NCBI RefSeq assembly: GCF_017875235.1
Contig: NZ_JAGGMI010000016.1
Location: 1-64,000 of the forward strand
Length of the DNA stretch: 64,000 bases
Reading direction: 5' to 3'
Source of the DNA: Asticcacaulis solisilvae
Lineage (GTDB): Bacteria > Pseudomonadota > Alphaproteobacteria > Caulobacterales > Caulobacteraceae
Below, one piece after another: positions 46,069 through 54,231 of the stretch. The position numbers and the translations under genes were made by a program. The notes under the pieces are model-generated. The model was not told the DNA's origin and searched no databases. It saw only the letters and a list, made by a program, of their open reading frames with translations. Each line of letters opens with the position of its first letter. Position 1 is the first letter of the stretch.

Positions 46069-46725
46069 TCACAGTGGATAGTTCGAATAGACTTGGCGGA
46101 GGCTCCGGTCGCGGGCAATGGCCACCGGTGTGACCAGCTCGCGTTTAAGGATGACATTGCGGCAACCGTCTACGCTCAAACCGCTGCATTCGGCGTCACG
46201 GCCGCCGCGCGTCCGGATCAGCCGGTCGGCGAAGCCGTTGCCGACATAGAGCGAACCGACCGTCTGGACGTGGCCGACAGGCGCCCCGGCCTTGCCATAG
46301 GCCAGCCAGGCCAGTTCGCTGCAATAGATCGCCCGGTTTCGAAACGAGAAGAAAAGATCGTAGGGCCGCCCCTTTAATACACGCGCGGCTGTAAGAACGG
46401 TGCGCGTCTGCTGGGCCGTCAGGCCGGGATGGCGAAAGACGGCGTAGCGGGCAAACCGTCCACGCGCGATCCATGCCTTTAGCGACGTCTCCCTGACCGG
46501 TCCGGCCGCTTCGATCACCACCCAACCGTCACCACGCCTGGCCAATATGCCCATATGCGTATAGGCGCTGAGCGTCGCGGCGGCGATGGCGGTCGACTGG
46601 CCGCTGCGCGACGTCTGGAAGATCAGGTCGCCCTCACGCCATTTCGGCGCGTGCGAAAACCAGCGCCAGACGGCCAGCAACAGCATGAGGATCAGGGCGA
46701 TCCATATCCACGGCCCCCGGCGCAT
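46069..46725 (-). CDS. YiiX/YebB-like NlpC/P60-type cysteine hydrolase
   Basis: The 218-aa protein has an N-terminal membrane anchor (IWIALILMLLLAVWRWF) and a permuted papain-like core (PF05708-like): REGDLIFQTSRSGQS, AYTHMGILARRGDGW (His) and AIYCSELAWLAYGKAG (Cys). It is probably a periplasmic amidase or peptidase acting on peptidoglycan or lipid amides. It directly abuts the preceding gene and closes a three-gene operon with VanW. Confidence 0.82.
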   Translation of the reverse strand: MRRGPWIWIALILMLLLAVWRWFSHAPKWREGDLIFQTSRSGQSTAIAAATLSAYTHMGILARRGDGWVVIEAAGPVRETSLKAWIARGRFARYAVFRHPGLTAQQTRTVLTAARVLKGRPYDLFFSFRNRAIYCSELAWLAYGKAGAPVGHVQTVGSLYVGNGFADRLIRTRGGRDAECSGLSVDGCRNVILKRELVTPVAIARDRSLRQVYSNYPL

Positions 46726-47748
46726 TCATGCCTCCGTGTAGAGATCGAGCAACCGGTATTGCCCCGGCGCCAGGCCGCACGACGGCGCGGCGTAGACGGT
46801 CACGCCGTGCGCCACCGCCTCGACCAGCCGGCGCGGCTCATGCGTCACAACGGCCGGATGCAGGATGGCGGCGATATCGTCGAGCCAGCCAGGCCCGAAG
46901 CTGCGCCGTTCGACCGGCACCGCGCCCCAGAAGTCCGCGCCTTCCAGTTCGGCGCCGAAGACGATCAGCGGCTGGGCCAGGTACTTCGCCATTTCGCGCA
47001 CGGTATGGGCGCCCTGGCGCGTGATCACCGGCCCCAGAAAGGCCGTGCGCATACCTTTGCGGCGCGTGCGCGGCGCCGGTTGGTCCCAGTCGAGCCAGAC
47101 GGCGCGTTCACCAAAGCCTTCGGCGATATCGTGGTGCGGAGTGACGATGCGGCGGGCTGCCGACAGCGCCTCGGCCTCCTGTTCAACCAAGGCATCGGGC
47201 GCGCGGAAGTCGGCAATGGTCGTGCTGTCGGCGTGGCCGATCGCGACCTCGTCGAGCCGTGCATGCAGCTCCGCCAGTGGATAACGTGTCATCAGCACAT
47301 CAAAACTGCGGCCGCCGAGTGCGCCATCGCGCCACAGGTATGGCAGGAAGACCTGGCTGATGACCAGGTGCTGGGCGCGATAGTCGATATGGCGAGCCAG
47401 TGCCGCCGCCAGCGCTTCGTCGGCCTTGAGATAGGCCGCCTGGCGGACCGAACCGCGCGCAGTGGCTACCTGGCGCAGCATCAGGTGACGCTGGAGCGTC
47501 GCCATGCCCGCCCGCACCTCTCCGGCCGGCCAGTTGTAAGCGTCGAGCCGCCGGCCGAACAGGCCGGGTGACAGCAGTTGATCCTCGGGCTTCATCTGCG
47601 CCGCGGCGAAGCGGCGGTATTCCGGCCAAGCGCGATCAACCACCCAGGCCACGCGTTCCGCCACCGGTGCGATGTCGCGGCTGACAAAGCTTAAGCGGCA
47701 ATCCTTGCGGGCGCAGGTGGCGCAGCTCTGCGGCGAATGCGTGGTCAT
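46726..47748 (-). CDS. Glycosyltransferase-like protein of unknown function
   Basis: I do not recognise a named family. The 340-aa protein begins with a Cys cluster (SCATCARKDCRLSF). Its second half resembles the C-terminal lobe of GT-B glycosyltransferases: RTAFLGPVITRQGAHTVREM, ILHPAVVTHEPRRLVEAVAH and GVTVYAAPSCGL. It is coupled to VanW upstream (ATGA overlap) and abuts the YiiX-like gene, so the three products likely act on one envelope substrate. Catalysis is unproven. Confidence 0.6.
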   Translation of the reverse strand: MTTHSPQSCATCARKDCRLSFVSRDIAPVAERVAWVVDRAWPEYRRFAAAQMKPEDQLLSPGLFGRRLDAYNWPAGEVRAGMATLQRHLMLRQVATARGSVRQAAYLKADEALAAALARHIDYRAQHLVISQVFLPYLWRDGALGGRSFDVLMTRYPLAELHARLDEVAIGHADSTTIADFRAPDALVEQEAEALSAARRIVTPHHDIAEGFGERAVWLDWDQPAPRTRRKGMRTAFLGPVITRQGAHTVREMAKYLAQPLIVFGAELEGADFWGAVPVERRSFGPGWLDDIAAILHPAVVTHEPRRLVEAVAHGVTVYAAPSCGLAPGQYRLLDLYTEA

Positions 47749-48359
47749 GCCCCCACCAATCGGACAACCAGGCTGTCGCGATCGAGCTTCACACTCAAAG
47801 CCATAGCGCGGCTGTTGCGAAAACGCAGGTCGACATAGTTCCAGAAGACGGTGGCGTCATCGCCCGGCGGAAACGGCGAGCCCGGAATGGCGGCCGTGTG
47901 GCCGTGGCGCTCGACGATCTCGCAGCCGGCCTCCCTCGCCGCGCGATAAAGGCTGTTCGACATCTGGCACAGGCCGCCGGCCAGGGTCGGGATGATACAC
48001 CCCTGGCGCAATTCGCGGCCCTCGACAAAGCCCTTGGCGCGCGTCGGTCGGCCGATATGCGCCCAGAAACTGAAGACCTTGCCTTCGGGGACAACGACGC
48101 CATTCAGCCTTTGCGCCGCGACGCGCAGGTTCTGCACCTTGCCCAGTTGCAACGCGCGTTCGTTGATATCGTCGTCGGTATAGAGCGCGGTGACGACCTC
48201 GGAAAGGAGCTCGCCGCTCGGATTATCCACGCGCTTGAGCCGGTGCGCGCCGCTCCCCAGGTCGGCGACGCTGCGCCGTATCCTGAGGAGGCTCGCCTTC
48301 ACGGCAAAAACCGCCATGTCCAGTTGCGCCGGATGCCTGTGTTCGGCCCCTGTCTCCAT
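47745..48359 (-). CDS. VanW-family protein
   Basis: The 204-aa protein matches the VanW family (PF04294): NGVVVPEGKVFSFWAHIGRP followed by TRAKGFVEGRELRQG, then GGLCQMSNSLYRAAREAGCE and VERHGHTAAIPGSPFPPG. No signal peptide is evident. VanW genes accompany some glycopeptide-resistance clusters, but the biochemical role is unknown. It is first in an operon with a glycosyltransferase-like and a cysteine-hydrolase gene. GGAGGGGGG precedes the ATG. Confidence 0.88.
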   Translation of the reverse strand: METGAEHRHPAQLDMAVFAVKASLLRIRRSVADLGSGAHRLKRVDNPSGELLSEVVTALYTDDDINERALQLGKVQNLRVAAQRLNGVVVPEGKVFSFWAHIGRPTRAKGFVEGRELRQGCIIPTLAGGLCQMSNSLYRAAREAGCEIVERHGHTAAIPGSPFPPGDDATVFWNYVDLRFRNSRAMALSVKLDRDSLVVRLVGA

Positions 48360-48393
48360 CTTCCCCCCTCCTTGCGCGCAATCGTCGCTGCGC

Positions 48394-48513
48394 CTGGAGC
48401 ATTGATTTTAGTTTGAACTAAAATAATGCTCCAGTTCTTGTTTTACCGCGATATTTAGCCGAAAACCGCTGCACACTTTTGACTGCGCCGAACTTCGTTT
48501 CGGCATATCGCTT
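48394..48513. repeat. RIME-like intergenic palindromic element, copy B
   Basis: The first hairpin pairs CTGGAGCATT (48394-48403) with AATGCTCCAG (48425-48434) and continues inward as ATTTTAGTT/AACTAAAAT. The second runs from GCGATAT (48448-48454) to ATATCGC (48505-48511). It contains the shared core AAAACCGCTGCACACTTTT, with an extra ~20 nt insert compared with copy A. It lies between divergent genes. Confidence 0.8.
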
Positions 48514-48540
48514 TGAAAGTTCCACAAGCGGAGGATGAGC

Positions 48541-48885
48541 ATGAGCCAGAACTTCGTCAACACGTTTTGTGCCACCCTGCCCGGCGCCGAGGTGTCCGAT
48601 CCCTGGGGCGGCGGCCACGACTGCTGGAAGGTCGGGGGCAAGATGTTCGCCGTCACCGGCGCCATCGACAAGGGCGTGTCGGTCAAGACACCGGACGCCG
48701 AGACCGCCGAAATGCTGATCGAAAGCGGCACAGCGGAACGCGCGCCCTATATGCACAAGTCGTGGGTGCGTCTGCCGGTCGACGCCCCGGAAGCTGAAGT
48801 CCGCCACCGTATCGCGGAATCCTACCGCATTATCCGCAAGAGCCTGACCAAGCGCATCCAGGCGGAACTGGCGCCTTTCGAATGA
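48541..48885 (+). CDS. MmcQ/YjbR-family DNA-binding protein
   Basis: The 114-aa protein has the YjbR fold: FVNTFCATLPGAEVSDPWGG, CWKVGGKMFAV and SWVRLPVDAPEAEVRHRI, ending in a basic helix with TKRIQAEL. Family members are annotated as DNA-binding, but the function is unclear. GGAGG at 48530-48534 is 6 nt before the ATG at 48541; another ATG at 48535 has no spacing. It overlaps the next gene by ATGA. Confidence 0.88.
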   Translation: MSQNFVNTFCATLPGAEVSDPWGGGHDCWKVGGKMFAVTGAIDKGVSVKTPDAETAEMLIESGTAERAPYMHKSWVRLPVDAPEAEVRHRIAESYRIIRKSLTKRIQAELAPFE

Positions 48886-49316
48886 GCCTCGACATCCGCG
48901 CCGTCGCATACGGCACGCCGGACTATGAGGCCGCCGTCGCCTTACGCCGCGCCATTTTACGCACGCCTCTGGGGCTCGATTTTTCGGCCGAAGACCTGGC
49001 GCGCGAAGCCGCCGACACACACCTGGCCGCCTTCAATGATGGCCGCCTTGTCGGCACGGTGGTGATGACGCCTTATGCACCCGGCAAGGTCAAGCTGCGC
49101 CAGATGGCGGTCTCCGAAGACATGCGCGGCCGCAATGTCGGCGCGCAACTGGTGGCGTTTTTCGAAGACTATGCCCGCCACAACGGCATCAACGAGATCG
49201 TCCTTGCCGCCCGCCAGACGGCGCAGGCCTTCTACGCGCGCCTCGGCTACGCAACCGACGACGTCGTTTTCACGGAAGTGACCATTCCGCACGTCCGAAT
49301 GTGGAAGACACTGTAA
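48882..49316 (+). CDS. GNAT-family N-acetyltransferase
   Basis: The 144-aa enzyme has motif A as LRQMAVSEDMRGRNVGAQLV and the C-terminal part RQTAQAFYARLGYATDDVVF, typical of the ElaA/YjcF-like GNAT group. The substrate is unknown. It is translationally coupled to the MmcQ/YjbR gene. Confidence 0.9.
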   Translation: MSLDIRAVAYGTPDYEAAVALRRAILRTPLGLDFSAEDLAREAADTHLAAFNDGRLVGTVVMTPYAPGKVKLRQMAVSEDMRGRNVGAQLVAFFEDYARHNGINEIVLAARQTAQAFYARLGYATDDVVFTEVTIPHVRMWKTL

Positions 49317-49370
49317 ACCGCTTGCGCGCGGCGGCGAAGTTCATTATCAAACCACGCTCTGACGCCTCAG

Positions 49371-49455
49371 GCCCCTGTGGTGGAATTGGTAGACGCGCTC
49401 GACTCAAAATCGAGTACCGCAAGGTGTGTCGGTTCGAGTCCGACCGGGGGCACCA
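49371..49455 (+). tRNA. tRNA-Leu (anticodon CAA)
   Basis: The 7-bp acceptor stem GCCCCTG/CGGGGGC contains one T-G pair, followed by discriminator A and an encoded CCA. The anticodon stem-loop CTCGA-CTCAAAA-TCGAG gives CAA, which reads UUG. A long variable arm (TACCGCAAGGTGTG) and the T-loop GGTTCGAGTCC confirm a class II leucine tRNA. Confidence 0.97.
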
Positions 49456-49521
49456 TTTCTCTTAAAATCGAGCGCGGACTCTCCAGCGAAAAACAATGGG
49501 GCTTCGGAAAGTTCACCAAGT

Positions 49522-49983
49522 CTACTCGGATCTGGCCGGTATGCGCCGAACCTGAAAGCCGGTCTTTGATGGCTCAAATCCCGCAGCCTCATAGAAGGCA
49601 AGCGTCGAAGGTTTTCTGGACCCAGTCATGAGCATCGCTTTATAACATCCGCTCACCCATGCACGGTCGACAGCCGCAGCTAAAATTGCCTTCCCAAATC
49701 CCCGGTTGCGATAGTCGGTATGAGTGACCACGTTTTCAATGAGTGCATAGGGCTTCCCACCACGGGTGAGGTTCGGAATGACTACGACGGCGCAACTCGC
49801 AACCAGGATATCGTCAACCAACCCGAGCAATATCGCGCTGCCGGGGTAGCGAAGAAACTGTTCAAAAACGCTGTCGACGTCGTCGTCCGGACAACGAACG
49901 TCGTCTGCATCTAAATGACGATACAGGTCCAGCAGCATAGGCAGATCAGCTTGCTCCGCAGGACGAATAACAAGCGCCGTCAT
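49522..49983 (-). CDS. GNAT-family N-acetyltransferase
   Basis: This 153-aa acetyltransferase has motif A as VVTHTDYRNRGFGKAILAAA and a C-terminal GSRKPSTLAFYEAAGFEP. Its base composition looks lower in GC than its neighbours, and it lies 66 bp from the tRNA-Leu gene. This hints at acquisition by transfer, but no integrase or att repeat was seen. The substrate is unknown. Confidence 0.88.
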   Translation of the reverse strand: MTALVIRPAEQADLPMLLDLYRHLDADDVRCPDDDVDSVFEQFLRYPGSAILLGLVDDILVASCAVVVIPNLTRGGKPYALIENVVTHTDYRNRGFGKAILAAAVDRAWVSGCYKAMLMTGSRKPSTLAFYEAAGFEPSKTGFQVRRIPARSE

Positions 49984-50042
49984 CTCCGCGATCTCTTTGA
50001 CGGATTTGTAGGAAGGATTGTCCCAAATCGGATGGGACGGCT

Positions 50043-50861
50043 CTAAGCCAACATACTCCGCTTATGCGCCGGCAGGGTCTTGGTCTTTTTCGGCGGAGGC
50101 GGTGGCGGAGGTGTCGGCTCTGGCGGCGGCGTTTCATCCGTCGCGGGCTTCGGCGCGGGTTCAGGCGGCGGTGCGGGAGCGGGAGCGGGTGTTGCCGCCG
50201 CTGCGGCAACCGCCTTGGCCTTTTTGACCGGCCAGATGATCGGACGCGACGCCGCGGCCGCCTTGGGTTCGGCCGGTTTTGGCGGCACGGTCGACAGTTC
50301 GCGCTGCGCCGCTTCGATCATGCTGACGACGACGAAGTGCCCCTTCTCGTCCTTGGCCTTCCAGAAATCGTCGAGCGCCTGGAGCGCCTTCCAGACGCGG
50401 TACTGGTGCTGGTCGGTCGCCAGGGCCACCGGCACCTTGGGCGTGGTGTCGGCGGGAACAGAATCCTTCATGCCTTCCAGCGCGCCCTTCAGGTCGACGA
50501 ACAGCTTGTACTGCTTCGCCGACAGGTCGGTCACATAGCCCAGGCGGGCATTGAGCACCTCGGCGACTTCGCGGCCGCGCTCGATGATTACCGAACCCGA
50601 GGACTTCAGGGCGCGGTCGAGGTACCAGCGCACGCTTTCATAAATCGCCTTGGCCGAGGCCTTGCGCTGGGCGATCAGCTTCTGGCGGCCATAGCGGCGG
50701 CCGAAATAGTCGGCCAGGAAGAACAGCCCGACCACGACCAGGAACAAGATGATAAAGCCGATCAGCAGGCGCGCGTCGAACGACGCCCCGTAATCGCCGC
50801 CATAGGCGGCATCGGGCGGTGTATCGCTGAATGGTTCGTCGAAGCCTTCGCCGTGCCGCAT
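50043..50861 (-). CDS. Membrane protein with Pro-rich C-terminus, unknown function
   Basis: The 272-aa protein has one transmembrane helix (LLIGFIILFLVVVGLFFLAD), a helical middle domain (YESVRWYLDRALKSSGSVII, YKLFVDLKGALEGM), a motif VWKALQALDDFWKAKDEKGH, and a Pro/Ala-rich tail (PAPAPAPPPEPAPKP, PPPPPPPKKTKTLP). No family is recognised. The start at 50861 lies 2 bp after the stop of the upstream partner and shares its architecture. Confidence 0.75.
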   Translation of the reverse strand: MRHGEGFDEPFSDTPPDAAYGGDYGASFDARLLIGFIILFLVVVGLFFLADYFGRRYGRQKLIAQRKASAKAIYESVRWYLDRALKSSGSVIIERGREVAEVLNARLGYVTDLSAKQYKLFVDLKGALEGMKDSVPADTTPKVPVALATDQHQYRVWKALQALDDFWKAKDEKGHFVVVSMIEAAQRELSTVPPKPAEPKAAAASRPIIWPVKKAKAVAAAAATPAPAPAPPPEPAPKPATDETPPPEPTPPPPPPPKKTKTLPAHKRSMLA

Positions 50862-50863
50862 GA

Positions 50864-51541
50864 TCAGTGCGCCTTCTTGCCGGGCGCCACCGGTGGCTCC
50901 GGCGGCACCCACGGCGGCGAATCCGTCAGCTGGCGCAGGGCCGCGCGGTAGGATTCGGTGACGACCATCAGGTTCTTCCAGTAGTCGAACAGCTTTTGCA
51001 CGGCGAACCAGATGGCCGTGCTCTGCTCTTCCGGCGTCATCATCACCTTTTCGGCCTTGGCGGCGGCGGCCGGCGGCGGCGCCACGGGCTGGACCTGGCC
51101 GTCGGCGCCGATCGAGATATTGATATAGGTGCCGCCATTGATCTGGGCGGGACCACCCGCGCCTTTCGCGACATAGGGCTTCTTGTCGGTGCCTTCGACA
51201 GCGCCGTTCAACTGGCCGGTAATCTTCGACAGGGCGTTGCTGAGCTTGAGCGTTTCGCCGAACTGCGCCTCGATGGCGGCGCGGCTCTTGATCGCCATGT
51301 CGATCTGGCTGTTCATGGGGGCCTTGGCGCCGGGCGACAGGAAGTGCATGACGGCCTTGGCGCGTTCATCGATGGCGGCGCCGCTACCGGCGCGGCGCTC
51401 GGCGCGTTTGAACACAACGACCAGCGCGGCCGTAAGAGCGACCAGGAACAGAACGGTCAGCAGCCACAACACCCAATCATGGCTAGGCGGGGCGTCAGCG
51501 GGGAAATCGCTCAAGGCCGGCGAATCGAACCTTTCGTCCAT
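50864..51541 (-). CDS. Membrane protein of unknown function, partner of the next gene
   Basis: The 225-aa protein has one helix (WVLWLLTVLFLVALTAALVV), a helical domain (AKAVMHFLSPGAKAPMNSQI, IEAQFGETLKLSNALSKITG), a linker with GTYINISIGADGQVQ, and a C-terminal motif IWFAVQKLFDYWKNLMVVTE resembling the one in its neighbour. No family is recognised. The two genes are 2 bp apart and look like diverged paralogues. Confidence 0.75.
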   Translation of the reverse strand: MDERFDSPALSDFPADAPPSHDWVLWLLTVLFLVALTAALVVVFKRAERRAGSGAAIDERAKAVMHFLSPGAKAPMNSQIDMAIKSRAAIEAQFGETLKLSNALSKITGQLNGAVEGTDKKPYVAKGAGGPAQINGGTYINISIGADGQVQPVAPPPAAAAKAEKVMMTPEEQSTAIWFAVQKLFDYWKNLMVVTESYRAALRQLTDSPPWVPPEPPVAPGKKAH

Positions 51542-51739
51542 ATCGGGAGCCCCTCCTTTCCCTCAGCCGCGCCACGGCGCTTCAATTGACGATCGACAGG
51601 TTCCACTAAGGCAAAACCCCTGTCAATCAGGAAGGTTAACAGATTGCTTTGGCCTGTGCTACTCCGGTTCGCGCAAATGCCGAGCCTTTCGCCACCTTTT
51701 CCCCGATAAGTGTGGCTTTCAGGCTGGCTATTTACCGGT

Positions 51740-52195
51740 TTATTTGCCGTTCTGGGCCTTGATGGCAGCCTCTTCGACGCGGCGCAGAAGTGTCTTGAAC
51801 TGCGACACCTCGTCCGGCGAAAATTCGGCCAGCATGACCTTTTCATATTCGATCGCCGCCGGTGCGACGTCGGCGAACAGGCGCTCGCCCTCGGCCGTCA
51901 GGATCAGGTGGTGCGAGCGGCCGTCGTGCTCGTGCGGGGCGCGCGTGATCAGGCGGCGCTTGGCAAGGGCCTGGGCGGCGCGCGAAATCGTCACCTTGTC
52001 CATGCCGGCGCGCTTGACCAGGGCCTGCTGCGTCGAAGGACCGTCTTCGCGCAGGATGGTGATCAGGCGCCACTCAGGTATCTTGAGGCCATAGAGGCTC
52101 TCATAGGCTGTCGAAATCAGCGTGCTCACGGCATTGGACGCCACCGCCAGGCGGTAAGGCATGTATTCGTCGAGCGTAAGCGTACCTTGTGTCAT
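51740..52195 (-). CDS. MarR-family transcriptional regulator
   Basis: The 151-aa winged-helix regulator shows IPEWRLITILREDGPSTQQA, the recognition helix MDKVTISRAAQALAKRRLIT, and the wing HEHDGRSHHLILTAEG. The ATG at 52195 was chosen; the frame is open upstream to 52270. The target is unknown. The divergent YqaA-family gene and the downstream membrane pair are candidates. Confidence 0.9.
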   Translation of the reverse strand: MTQGTLTLDEYMPYRLAVASNAVSTLISTAYESLYGLKIPEWRLITILREDGPSTQQALVKRAGMDKVTISRAAQALAKRRLITRAPHEHDGRSHHLILTAEGERLFADVAPAAIEYEKVMLAEFSPDEVSQFKTLLRRVEEAAIKAQNGK

Positions 52196-52399
52196 GATCT
52201 GCAAATGTCCCAGCGTAGGGTATGAATTTCCCCGAGCCTGTAGAATGGCCCTTATGGTGGGCAATGACAAATGAGTTATTGTTAAGGTATTGTCTATTCA
52301 CGCTATATCTTCACCGATCGTATACCTATGCCGCAGTGCGAAAAAATTTTGCCTGACAGCGTTCGCAATCGCGACAAGCGCGGTAAGTGCTGCTAAGGA

Positions 52400-53086
52400 T
52401 TGAATACCCCAATAGACGAAGACCTGACCGTGGCCCATACACCGCCCCCCTACAAAGCCGATCAATTCGCCGGTCTCCCCGGCCCACTGCGCTGGCTGCT
52501 GGAGTCTCCGCGCAAACTCTACAACTGGGTGATGGAACTGGCCGGCGGCAGGCATGCTGAAAAGGCTTTGGCGGTCGTATCCTTTGCCGAAAGCTCCTTC
52601 TTCCCCATCCCGCCCGACGTCATGCTGATGCCGATGATTCTGAAGCAGCGCGACAAGGCCTACCGTTTCGCCCTGACCTGCACCATCGCTTCGGTGCTGG
52701 GCGCGCTGTTCGGTTACGCCATCGGCTATTTCCTGCAGCCGGTCGGCATGGCGATTCTCGGCTTCTTCGGCTATGCCAAGAAGCTCGACAGCTTCCACAC
52801 CTTCATGGAGCAGTGGGGCATGTGGGTGATCCTGGCCAAGGGCCTGACGCCCATACCGTTCAAGCTGGTCACCATTGCCTCGGGCCTGGCGCAACTGAAC
52901 CTGGCGGTCTTCTTCTTCAGTTGCGTGGTGACCCGCGGCGCCCGTTTCTTCCTGGTCGCCTGGGCGTGCAAGCGCTATGGCCCTGAAATCACGGAACTGA
53001 TCGAAAAACGTTTCTATCTTGTCGGTACTATTGCCGTGGCACTGATCGTGCTAGGAATCATCGCACTGAAGTTCATCCCCCACTAG
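52400..53086 (+). CDS. YqaA/DedA-family membrane protein
   Basis: This 228-aa SNARE-associated/VTT-domain protein has VSFAESSFFPIPPDVMLMPM, GALFGYAIGYFLQPVG, ILAKGLTPIPFKLVTIASGL and a C-terminal pair of helices. DedA-type proteins are linked to lipid (undecaprenyl phosphate) recycling and membrane homeostasis. The start is uncertain: TTG at 52400 with AAGGA too close, or GTG at 52430. It leads a block with dsbB, coq7 and DUF1003. Confidence 0.9.
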   Translation: MNTPIDEDLTVAHTPPPYKADQFAGLPGPLRWLLESPRKLYNWVMELAGGRHAEKALAVVSFAESSFFPIPPDVMLMPMILKQRDKAYRFALTCTIASVLGALFGYAIGYFLQPVGMAILGFFGYAKKLDSFHTFMEQWGMWVILAKGLTPIPFKLVTIASGLAQLNLAVFFFSCVVTRGARFFLVAWACKRYGPEITELIEKRFYLVGTIAVALIVLGIIALKFIPH

Positions 53087-53105
53087 GGGCACTCCAAAGC
53101 GATAC

Positions 53106-53666
53106 ATGACGACCCTGAGATCCCGGATCGCCGGCACCAAGCTTGCCCTCGCCTTCAGCCGCTGGTGGAGCATCACCGCGCTGGTCGTCTCCCTGGCCAT
53201 GCTGGCGACCGCCTGGTCGTTCCAGCTGTTCGGCGGGCTGCACCCTTGCCACCTCTGTCTGAAGCAGCGCGACATCTACTGGATGGCGGTCGGTGTCTCG
53301 CTGGTGGCCAGCGTCTGGGCGCTGTTCACAGGCGCCAAGGGCCCGCCGCGTGTTTTCTCCTTCGTCCTGTTCGCCATCTTCGCCACCGGCGCGGTCATGG
53401 CCGGCTATCATGCCGGCGTCGAATGGGACTGGTGGCGCGGCCCCCAGACCTGCACGTCCGACGGCACCGAGGTCAGCCCGGACCAGATGCTTGCCTTCCT
53501 GACAGGCGCGACAACAAAACCACCCCAGTGCGACATCGCGGCATGGCGTATGTTCGGCCTGAGTATGGCAGGATATAATGCCATCCTCTCGGCTGTGCTG
53601 GCGATCCTAAGCCTCGTCGCTTCGGTGCGTTTCCGCAAGGCACGGCCCTCCTATTACAGGAACTAA
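53106..53666 (+). CDS. dsbB: Disulfide bond formation protein B
   Basis: This 186-aa inner-membrane oxidoreductase reoxidises DsbA and passes electrons to quinone. Four helices are visible. The first Cys pair is in GLHPCHLCLKQRDIYW; the second is spread over the second periplasmic loop (PQTCTSDG and PPQCDIAAWRMFG). The length fits the DsbB family. It lies next to a ubiquinone-biosynthesis gene, which fits its need for quinone. Confidence 0.92.
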   Translation: MTTLRSRIAGTKLALAFSRWWSITALVVSLAMLATAWSFQLFGGLHPCHLCLKQRDIYWMAVGVSLVASVWALFTGAKGPPRVFSFVLFAIFATGAVMAGYHAGVEWDWWRGPQTCTSDGTEVSPDQMLAFLTGATTKPPQCDIAAWRMFGLSMAGYNAILSAVLAILSLVASVRFRKARPSYYRN

Positions 53667-53670
53667 GCCC

Positions 53671-54231
53671 ATGGACCGTCCGCCAGTGCCTCCCCGCCCC
53701 GGTTCCGGCGAAACGAAAGACCGCCTGGCGGAAATCCTCAGGGTCGATCACGCCGGCGAACTGGCGGCCGTGCATATCTATCGCGGCCAGGCCGCCGTCT
53801 TCGGCGGCACGAAGAACGACGCCCTGGCCCAGCAGTTCAAACATATGGAAGGCGAGGAGCAGGTGCACCTCGACGCCTTCGAGACGCTGATGCGCGAAAA
53901 GCAGGTGCGTCCGACCTTGATGACGCCGGTGTGGCGCATGGCGGCCCTGGGCCTTGGCGTCGGCACCGCCCTGCTGGGCGAAAAGGCCGCCCATGCCTGC
54001 ACCGAAGCCGTCGAAAGCGTCATCGGCGAGCACTATGCCGAACAGATCCGCGACGTTGAGGCGTCCGATCCGGAACTCGCGGCCAAGCTCAGCCAGTTTC
54101 GCGACGACGAACTGGGCCACCACGACCGCGCGGTCGACCAAGGCGCACGCGACGCGACGGGATACCCATTGCTGTCGGCCGTGATCAAGACCGGCTGCCG
54201 CCTGGCCATCCGGATCAGCGAGAAAATCTGA
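53671..54231 (+). CDS. coq7: Demethoxyubiquinone hydroxylase (COQ7 family)
   Basis: The 186-aa di-iron enzyme hydroxylates the benzoquinone ring in ubiquinone synthesis. Ligand motifs are VDHAGELAAVHIYRGQ, EGEEQVHLDAFE, TEAVESVIGEHYAEQ and FRDDELGHHD. It starts 5 bp after dsbB and its stop overlaps the next start (TGATG). Confidence 0.95.
   Translation: MDRPPVPPRPGSGETKDRLAEILRVDHAGELAAVHIYRGQAAVFGGTKNDALAQQFKHMEGEEQVHLDAFETLMREKQVRPTLMTPVWRMAALGLGVGTALLGEKAAHACTEAVESVIGEHYAEQIRDVEASDPELAAKLSQFRDDELGHHDRAVDQGARDATGYPLLSAVIKTGCRLAIRISEKI

Noticed and set aside
49377-49631. Short frame beginning MVELVDALDSKSSTARC
   Set aside because: This is the well-known false translation of a leucine tRNA gene.
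49371-50042. tRNA-anchored genomic island with attachment sites
   Set aside because: No integrase and no repeat of the tRNA 3' end were found downstream; only one gene with a possible composition shift.
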